In this document: in pieces, positions 58,892 through 64,000 of the stretch
Layout: each line of letters starts with the position of its first letter
Numbering within the stretch: the first letter of the stretch is position 1
Origin: Spirochaetaceae bacterium
Lineage (GTDB): Bacteria > Spirochaetota > Spirochaetia > Treponematales > Treponemataceae
Length of the DNA: 64,000 nucleotides
Assembly: GCA_017618015.1 (NCBI GenBank)
Contig: JAFZVC010000096.1
Coordinates: 1-64,000 of the forward strand
Direction of reading: 5' to 3'
Notes under the pieces: model-generated
What the model was told of the DNA's origin: nothing
The model's database searches: none
The model's input: only the letters and a program-made list of their open reading frames with translations
Made by a program: the position numbers and the translations under genes

Positions 58892-59761
58892 TTACATCGT
58901 CATATATGCATAAAGTGTAATCCATTTGTTTTCTACGCCCACATCGCCAACTTTAAATGCAGGAACGCTTTTTGAATCGGTCAAAATATATCTGCCGTTT
59001 TCCAGCCTATGCTGATTCAAAACTCGAATGCCTTCCTTCATCGCTTCGGAATCAAGCGGACAGCCAAGAGCTTTGAGGGCATAAACAATATTCTGCGCGC
59101 CGATTTTGATTGGGTCTGGTGTGTAGAAAGTTCCGAGCATAACGTCGAACACTGGAGTTTTCATGTCGTCGGTGCGGTAGAAAATGTTGCGCTTTGTAAA
59201 ATAGTGAACGAGGGCTTCTTCACATTCAGTTTTGATTCCCTGAAGATGAAGCTCGGCCACAAGCATAAGGAATTCGATTGTATATTTTATACAGCTTTTG
59301 TGTGGCTTTTTCGGATCGTTGATCTTTTTGTTTGTGCTGATACAGCGGAAGCCACCGTCTTCCTGAATGAGTGCAAGCTGGGTATTGATTTCGTTGCGTA
59401 CAATTTCTTCATCGTAATAACCAAGCTTTACAAGATTTCTGAGGAGCAGAGGTTCGCCGCAAAGCATCTTAAAACCGGTAGCTTCAATCAGACCGAAAAC
59501 TTCGTCGTCTATGTCCTTTCCAATATCGGCACGGGTTAGTCCCCATTCAGCAAAAGCGAGAATGGCGTCGTACTTATCCCAGTTCTTTGGTTTGTGAAGT
59601 CTGTTTAAAGCTCGCGCGTAGGTCTTACTTTCGAACAGCTGCTTTTTGCATTCGATGACTTTTTCATCGCTGTCGGGCAGGTGCAGTGCTTCCTTGAGAG
59701 TTCTGAGTTTTACTTCCGGATTTTCATCTTCCAGCAACCAATTTAAGATTGAATCGTTCAT
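58892..59761 (-). CDS. alpha/alpha-toroid-like protein of unknown function
   Basis: A 289-residue, mostly helical protein. Segments such as L-R-T-L-K-E-A-L, I-L-A-F-A-E-W-G and D-G-G-F-R-C recall squalene-cyclase/prenyltransferase (alpha/alpha-toroid) repeats, but the DxDD and metal motifs of those enzymes are not present. GGAGG lies before the ATG. The GNAT remnant follows after 28 bp on the same strand. Function not assigned. Confidence 0.65.
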   Translation of the reverse strand: MNDSILNWLLEDENPEVKLRTLKEALHLPDSDEKVIECKKQLFESKTYARALNRLHKPKNWDKYDAILAFAEWGLTRADIGKDIDDEVFGLIEATGFKMLCGEPLLLRNLVKLGYYDEEIVRNEINTQLALIQEDGGFRCISTNKKINDPKKPHKSCIKYTIEFLMLVAELHLQGIKTECEEALVHYFTKRNIFYRTDDMKTPVFDVMLGTFYTPDPIKIGAQNIVYALKALGCPLDSEAMKEGIRVLNQHRLENGRYILTDSKSVPAFKVGDVGVENKWITLYAYMTM

Positions 59762-59927
59762 ATTCTTGCCTCCTGAGGAAGACCGCCCGGTAGGCGGCCG
59801 GTGATAGATTGGAAAGCGTTAAGAAAAATTGCGGAAGCAATTTTTTAGCTTATCCCTAAATAATTATATATCATACCTCAAAAAAACGCTTGTCAAAAAA
59901 ATGTTCAGTTTTGTCCTGCCGGTAATG

Positions 59928-60584
59928 TTATTTTTTGATGAAGTTCATCACCTCTGCCCGTTCAAGCGCGTCAAACGTTACCGTGCCTTTTTTGATGTAA
60001 TACAGCGTGTGGCACTTTTCCCAGTGAACGCCTTTTTGGCCGCATGTTCCGGCATACTCAAAGCCGTAATTCTGCACTTCATCTTTAATCATTTTAAGGG
60101 AATATGTTTTCTTTTTGCCTTCGCGGTCGCGCCAGTTGCTTAAGTGCACAGGCAAAATTGAAAGACAGCCGCCAGACTTTAATATCCGCGCCGATTCCTC
60201 AAAAAGCATGTACTTACCTTTGCCGTCTCCGCCATGAAGCGCATCATACAGAAGCACCAAATCCATCGAGGCATCCTCAAAATCGCCCAGATTATGCACC
60301 TCTTTATTGATTAAGGTGATGTTTTTCAAACCTCTCGCCGCGACTTTTTCGCCAACTTCTTTTTGGCAGGCAGGGCTGCAATCAATTCCGTAGATTTTTC
60401 CATTCGGATACGCATTGCTCAACGCAAACAAATGCTCGCCAAAACCATAGCCAAAATCGAGGATAGCGGGCGCGTCCTTTGCATCCGGCGCAAGCGGCAT
60501 TTCCAGAAACAAATCCCTGCCGTCCGTCTTTTCCCACAGAGCGATATCGTCGTATAAGTGTTCATTCGTATTTGAATAGTTCAT
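59928..60584 (-). CDS. class I SAM-dependent methyltransferase
   Basis: A 218-residue cytoplasmic methyltransferase. Motif I is I-L-D-F-G-Y-G-F-G-E-H (Gly-rich SAM loop), followed by I-Y-G-I-D-C-S-P, with later M-D-L-V-L-L-Y-D-A-L-H. Small-molecule type. AGGAG lies 7 nt before the ATG. It stands alone, downstream of a G+C-rich spacer. Substrate unknown. Confidence 0.85.
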   Translation of the reverse strand: MNYSNTNEHLYDDIALWEKTDGRDLFLEMPLAPDAKDAPAILDFGYGFGEHLFALSNAYPNGKIYGIDCSPACQKEVGEKVAARGLKNITLINKEVHNLGDFEDASMDLVLLYDALHGGDGKGKYMLFEESARILKSGGCLSILPVHLSNWRDREGKKKTYSLKMIKDEVQNYGFEYAGTCGQKGVHWEKCHTLYYIKKGTVTFDALERAEVMNFIKK

Positions 60585-60599
60585 TGTTTTCTCCTTTTA

Positions 60600-60658
60600 G
60601 AAGGGCGGAGCACCGCCCTACGTCCGCACGTTGTTGCGTCCTACCCACCCTGCGGGCC
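60600..60658. other. short G+C-rich spacer
   Basis: GGGCGG and CCGCCC (in AGGGCGGAGCACCGCCCT) form a strong hairpin directly upstream of the methyltransferase and downstream of the acetyltransferase gene. The stem could act as a terminator, but no T tract follows. Confidence 0.4.
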
Positions 60659-61123
60659 TCAAGCGCCAGCCCGCAACGCCCGCTTCTCATAATACACAAA
60701 ATCGCTGTCGCGCCGGACTTCCGTATATTCCAGTTTCCTATAAAATGCATTCGTGCGGATATTCCAAACAGGCGTATCAAGCGTAAAGATTTTGACATCT
60801 GGGAACATCGTCTCAATCTGCTGCATTATAAAAACGCCATAACCTTTGCGGAAATGCTCCGGCGCGACAAAAATCCTGCCTATGTTAAGCTCAGCCTCTT
60901 TTGGAAACAAAACCGCGCCGCCCACAATCAGACCATCATCATCAACAAGTTTATAAAGACAATTCATCCGTGCCATTTTTGTATGGAACGGGAGCGATGA
61001 ATATCCCGGTGGTCCGCCTACGCAGCTTCCCCCGACCTCGACATCAGTATCAAACGCGTGCTTGGAAATGCCCACAAGGGTTACTGCATCTGCTGTGCTG
61101 GCTTTTATCAATTGCAAACTCAT
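60659..61123 (-). CDS. GNAT N-acetyltransferase
   Basis: A 154-residue acetyltransferase. The acetyl-CoA loop is E-H-F-R-K-G-Y-G-V-F, preceded by I-G-R-I-F-V-A-P, and the C-terminal part has N-A-F-Y-R-K-L-E-Y. Its ATG overlaps the stop of the XRE/GyrI regulator gene by 4 bp, so it is probably controlled by that regulator and may modify the same class of compound that the regulator senses. Confidence 0.87.
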   Translation of the reverse strand: MSLQLIKASTADAVTLVGISKHAFDTDVEVGGSCVGGPPGYSSLPFHTKMARMNCLYKLVDDDGLIVGGAVLFPKEAELNIGRIFVAPEHFRKGYGVFIMQQIETMFPDVKIFTLDTPVWNIRTNAFYRKLEYTEVRRDSDFVYYEKRALRAGA

Positions 61124-61836
61124 GATTTCTCCACGCTGCCTGTGTGCATAAAGATGTCCATGTAATGAACGCCGTCTTTGTCATACTCGTACTCAAAACA
61201 CGGCAGGACATCATCCTGAATCTTTTCTTTTATGTTCGCACCTGAAAGATACTCCATAATGCGCTTGTAGCCGCCCGGGATTCTCTCAAAAGAGCGCACA
61301 TGCGGATCTGTCACAGTGATTACCGCATATTCAGCTTCGCTATTGGTCGCGTATTCAACACCGGGGCAGTTAGTCTCAAAGCCTTCTGGAAGCACATAAG
61401 CCGCAACATATCCGTGAAGGCCGAAGCGCATCTGCTGTTCCTGCGACACAAACGGAAAATCCCAGCCGAGAAGCTTGGCATCCGGCGCGGCGGCAAGAAG
61501 CCCGCTCGTCTTACCCCAGTTCATCATGTAATTAAGCGCATCCTGCTCTGGGCACACAGAGATAATCACATACCGCGCCATTCTGAAAGATGGAAGCCGC
61601 CTGATCTCCACAGGCGAATACACTTCTTCTTTTGATGTAAGGTCTTTCCTAACAAGATCGTCCAGCGTACACGCAAAAACGGAGCACATTTGCGTAAGCC
61701 TGTCGAGCTCAGGCACGACCTCATCAGTTTCCCAGCGCGAAACCGTCTGGCGCGTCACAGCCATCATCTCGGCAAATTGTTCCTGCGTAAGCTTTTTCTG
61801 TTTCCGCAAAAAGTAGATGTTGTTTCCTAAGTTCAT
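61120..61836 (-). CDS. XRE-family regulator with GyrI-like effector domain
   Basis: A 238-residue regulator with a Cro/C1-type HTH at residues 1-60 (L-T-Q-E-Q-F-A-E-M-M, V-T-R-Q-T-V-S-R-W-E) and a GyrI/AraC-effector-type ligand-binding domain over about 75-230. The pair XRE plus GyrI is uncommon; GyrI domains more often follow AraC HTHs, as at 41349-42236. A near-perfect palindrome at 61847-61865 just upstream is a likely operator. Confidence 0.88.
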   Translation of the reverse strand: MNLGNNIYFLRKQKKLTQEQFAEMMAVTRQTVSRWETDEVVPELDRLTQMCSVFACTLDDLVRKDLTSKEEVYSPVEIRRLPSFRMARYVIISVCPEQDALNYMMNWGKTSGLLAAAPDAKLLGWDFPFVSQEQQMRFGLHGYVAAYVLPEGFETNCPGVEYATNSEAEYAVITVTDPHVRSFERIPGGYKRIMEYLSGANIKEKIQDDVLPCFEYEYDKDGVHYMDIFMHTGSVEKS

Positions 61837-61846
61837 GATTCAATTA

Positions 61847-61865
61847 TGACGCATGTTATGCGTCA
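61847..61865 (-). promoter_or_regulatory. operator of the XRE/GyrI gene
   Basis: TGACGCAT and ATGCGTCA are perfect 8-bp arms around GTT, 11 bp upstream of the ATG. Half-sites TGACGC recur at 61877 and 61925, so further monomers may bind. Confidence 0.7.
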
Positions 61866-62025
61866 AATCTACCAACTGACGCACGCTTTTTGAGTGATTT
61901 TTGCAACACAAGGAGTTGCAAAAGTGACGCGCCCCCTCGCAAACCAGCGCGCACTCCACATAAAACCGGTGCACCTCGCACGCAAACCGCGCGCCCCAAA
62001 GCCAAAAACACTGTGGATTGTCATT

Positions 62026-62095
62026 GAGTGACACAGAATATATAATCAAGTTGTTATATTATAAATGATTTAGGTGTTATCTGGAGAACAGACGA
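62026..62095 (+). repeat. promoter region of YARHG copy 2, duplicated from 54507-54579
   Basis: Nearly the same as the upstream region of copy 1 over its distal ~50 bp. It includes GAGTGACAC-AGAATATATAA, which at the other locus is the end of the metallo-hydrolase coding sequence but here follows no such gene. It carries the same TATA-rich promoter and a CTGGAG ribosome site. Confidence 0.8.
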
Positions 62096-63316
62096 ATGAA
62101 GAAGACACTTTTACTTACGGCAATTATTTTCTCAATGAGTGTTTTTTGCTTCGCTCTGGAAGTGGAAAAACTTGGAGAAATACAAGATATATATTATAGG
62201 GATGGTGTCACAGGTGGCCCCGGAAGTCCAAATGAGCTTGCCGTAAATGAAGTTGATAACACGATAAAAATCATTAATAGCACATCTGATTATACTTATT
62301 ATGATTTGACTACTCTGGAAGGTATTAAAAAAACTGAATATAGGAATACCTTTGCTTTGATGCAAATAGAATTGGGAGATTTCGATATAAGTTACTATAG
62401 CGATGTGTTAATTCTGGAAAAAGACAATGAACAAATTCAATATATAGCTGGATATGAAAATATCTTGTCTGGAATCAGTTTCATTCTCAAAAAAGATAAT
62501 GGCTACATAATTTATTATGTCAACGAATACGGATATCCAAATGCCGTAGATACCACCGGTCGTATCTATTCATCTGAAGAGGCTATGGGATATCTGAAAA
62601 CTTATGACCCCGAAAAATATGCCCATAGCGAAAAAAGGGCAGCGGAACTCAAACTCTACAATGATTTTATTCGTAATGATGTTCTTATTTGGGGTGACAC
62701 TTATTATTCAACTTACGATATTTTAACGGATTTTTGGAAACCAGAACAATATTTATATGGAAAAACTGACGGAGCCATTTTATATGATGAACAAGGAAAT
62801 GGTTATGGTGCTAATATCCGGTTTGAAGGTATAAACAGTAATATCTGCATAAATGACACAAATGGAAAAAGAATTGCAAGAATTTTATTGCAAGACTATT
62901 CCAACATATTGTCCGATCCTGATGTTTATAATCATTTATTTGTATCAAGCTATTACGTAGGCTTTGGCGGCAACATCTACTACTACATTGCAGGGGAAGA
63001 TTATACCGAAGTTTTCCGCATCCGCCGTACATGGGGCGACCCGGACTTCTACGCGATGGCAATCAACGGTTACACTGATGACGAATACGGCAAATACGTT
63101 GATGAAGTTCTGCCGACTTTGAGCAAAGCCGACCTTCGCCTTTTACGCAACACGATATTCGCCATTTATGGCGTTCATTTTAAGAGCGCAGACCTTTCCG
63201 CATATTTCGCCAAACAGGTCTGGTACACGGATGAAGGCAAAACATCCGGTGAAGTGACGCTCCCCGCCCATCGCCAGAAGCTTGTGGAGATGATACAAGC
63301 CCTCGAAAAGAAATAA
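62096..63316 (+). CDS. exported YARHG-type domain protein (copy 2)
   Basis: A 406-residue paralogue of the 53280-54506 protein, in the opposite orientation. Same signal peptide style (L-L-L-T-A-I-I-F-S-M-S-V-F-C-F-A), shared G-I-S-F-I-L-K-K-D-N-G-Y and P-N-A-V-D-T-T-G-R-I-Y-S-S-E-E-A segments, and a nearly identical C-terminal YARHG-like domain. Two central regions (about residues 25-110 and 215-290) are unrelated or strongly diverged. The two genes thus look like a conserved frame with exchanged inner modules. Function unknown; surface location likely. Confidence 0.75.
   Translation: MKKTLLLTAIIFSMSVFCFALEVEKLGEIQDIYYRDGVTGGPGSPNELAVNEVDNTIKIINSTSDYTYYDLTTLEGIKKTEYRNTFALMQIELGDFDISYYSDVLILEKDNEQIQYIAGYENILSGISFILKKDNGYIIYYVNEYGYPNAVDTTGRIYSSEEAMGYLKTYDPEKYAHSEKRAAELKLYNDFIRNDVLIWGDTYYSTYDILTDFWKPEQYLYGKTDGAILYDEQGNGYGANIRFEGINSNICINDTNGKRIARILLQDYSNILSDPDVYNHLFVSSYYVGFGGNIYYYIAGEDYTEVFRIRRTWGDPDFYAMAINGYTDDEYGKYVDEVLPTLSKADLRLLRNTIFAIYGVHFKSADLSAYFAKQVWYTDEGKTSGEVTLPAHRQKLVEMIQALEKK
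62949..63310 (+). repeat. ~360-bp inverted copy of the YARHG 3' end (partner at 53281-53655)
   Basis: This segment and the reverse complement of about 53281-53655 agree at roughly nine of ten bases, including long exact runs such as GGCGTTCATTTTAAGAGCGC. The two copies lie in opposite orientation about 9.3 kb apart and so could recombine to invert the segment between them. Confidence 0.75.
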
Positions 63317-63352
63317 GCTGAAAAGGTCGCTCCCTATAACGAAAAACTCTCC

Positions 63353-63379
63353 TTATGTTTTATTTTCTATAGCCGATAT
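63353..63379 (+). promoter_or_regulatory. sigma-28-type flagellar promoter of fliS
   Basis: TTATGTTT (63353-63360), an 11-nt spacer and GCCGATAT (63372-63379). The consensus is TAAAGTTT, 11 nt, GCCGATAA; 6 of 8 and 7 of 8 bases match, with exact spacing. fliS is a usual target of this sigma factor. Confidence 0.75.
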
Positions 63380-63403
63380 TCTATTCGTAGACGGAGGTTC
63401 GCA

Positions 63404-63844
63404 GTGGGCTATACAAACGCATACACAGCATACAAGGAGACAGGCGTAAAAACTGCTAGCCAGGGAAAACTTATCGTGCTGCTTTATCAGGAAGCAGTTA
63501 AGCAGCTTGGAAAAGCACTCACCTATTTCGGTACAGACGACAAGATTGAGCCGGGCGACATTGAAAAACTTAACAACTGCATCGTAAAAACTCAGGAAAT
63601 CCTTACGGAACTTATGATTTCGCTCGACATGGACAAGGGCGGCGAGATTGCGAAAAATCTGATGGCTCTTTATGTCTTTTTCAACAAGGAACTTCTAGAC
63701 GCAAATATAAAACGTGACAGGCAGAAAATAGAGTCCGTCCACAGAATGATGGACGAGCTTACGAACGCCTGGGTCACAGCCGTCGAATCTACAGCTCCGG
63801 TCTCGCAGCCTGTAGCACGTACAAATATCGATATAAACGGATAG
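63404..63844 (+). CDS. fliS: flagellin export chaperone
   Basis: A 146-residue cytoplasmic chaperone that binds the C-terminus of flagellin before export. Family features are A-Y-x-x-Y-K-E-T, Q-G-K-L-I-V-L-L-Y-Q-E-A and M-D-K-G-G-E-I-A-K-N-L. The start is GTG at 63404 with GGAGG 6 nt upstream. A sigma-28 promoter precedes it. The next gene follows after 3 bp, so a flagellar operon continues past the window. Confidence 0.93.
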   Translation: MGYTNAYTAYKETGVKTASQGKLIVLLYQEAVKQLGKALTYFGTDDKIEPGDIEKLNNCIVKTQEILTELMISLDMDKGGEIAKNLMALYVFFNKELLDANIKRDRQKIESVHRMMDELTNAWVTAVESTAPVSQPVARTNIDING

Positions 63845-63847
63845 CGT

Positions 63848-64000
63848 ATGGCAGAACTCAATCTTACACAGGAAGAAATTGACGAGCGCATCGCGATTTT
63901 GCGGCGTTTCAGAAAGCTTTTGGAAGAGCAGCGGAACAAGTTCCGTGAGTATCTTGAAGTGCTTGAAAAACAGCAGTCGGCTATAGAAAAAGGCGACACA
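63848..64000 (+). CDS. flagellar-operon protein, N-terminal part
   Basis: The first 51 codons of a gene that runs off the right edge. It starts 3 bp after fliS and reads M-A-E-L-N-L-T-Q-E-E-I-D, followed by a strongly helical, charged stretch (L-R-R-F-R-K-L-L-E-E-Q), probably a coiled coil. Position suggests a second small flagellar chaperone or regulator. Family not determined. Confidence 0.7.
   Translation, partial: MAELNLTQEEIDERIAILRRFRKLLEEQRNKFREYLEVLEKQQSAIEKGDT

Noticed and set aside
1-64000. CRISPR arrays, tRNA or rRNA genes, transposases
   Set aside because: I saw no regularly spaced repeats, no tRNA-like cloverleaf with a T-loop, no rRNA segment and no transposase motif in any frame. 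A covariance-model scan would be needed to exclude small RNAs.

Overview
The window looks like chromosomal DNA of a host-associated spirochaete of the genus Treponema. The evidence is a FliS gene in a flagellar context with a sigma-28-type promoter, many lipoproteins with spirochaete-like lipoboxes, a LolA/RodZ-like/RimO/UvrD block, several stand-alone STAS and PP2C (SpoIIE-type) regulators, and a MurA with aspartate in place of the usual catalytic cysteine. The species cannot be named from the sequence alone. No rRNA, tRNA, CRISPR array, transposase or integrase was seen.

Layout. 0-8.4 kb: a GNAT, an S41-type lipoprotein, an envelope protein, a membrane-anchored LuxR regulator, threonine synthase, an AbiE-type toxin/antitoxin pair with a visible operator, and a large lipoprotein. 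8.4-24.9 kb: core genes (pepT-murA, SDR, trmJ-like, rsmE, ctp) mixed with treponemal membrane and regulatory proteins, including a STAS/zinc-ribbon protein and an NtrC-type activator that has lost its DNA-binding domain. A 537-bp A+T-rich spacer at 14.4-14.9 kb holds two phased clusters of DnaA-box-like nonamers. 24.9-30 kb: rpsU, then an apparent operon of two membrane-bound PP2C phosphatases, a STAS antagonist and a VanY-like carboxypeptidase. 30-41 kb: housekeeping blocks ndk-gpsA-ffh, lolA-rodZ-like-rimO-uvrD, and ftsH. 41-64 kb is accessory: AraC/oxidoreductase; a TetR/hydrolase cassette bracketed by 23-bp direct repeats; an A+T-rich five-gene DNA-modification island (45.1-48.9 kb); a five-gene acetyltransferase/phosphotransferase string with a broken last gene; a duplicated YARHG-type gene; several small-molecule-type enzymes and regulators; and fliS at the right edge.

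The most unusual system is the 45.1-48.9 kb island. It holds an EcoRI-type adenine methylase, a C5-cytosine methylase, a protein with two LAGLIDADG-like motifs whose catalytic acids are replaced (Asn and Thr), a small PD-(D/E)XK nuclease and a 111-aa protein of unknown function. I infer a restriction-modification system in which a catalytically dead homing-endonuclease fold supplies target recognition and the PD-(D/E)XK protein cuts.

A second pattern is that six genes without a Shine-Dalgarno sequence (pepT, the 15.5-kb STAS gene, the SDR gene, trmJ-like, ctp, ftsH) each have a -35/-10 pair with exactly 17-bp spacing, placed so that the predicted transcription start falls on or next to the A of the ATG. 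This suggests leaderless mRNAs.
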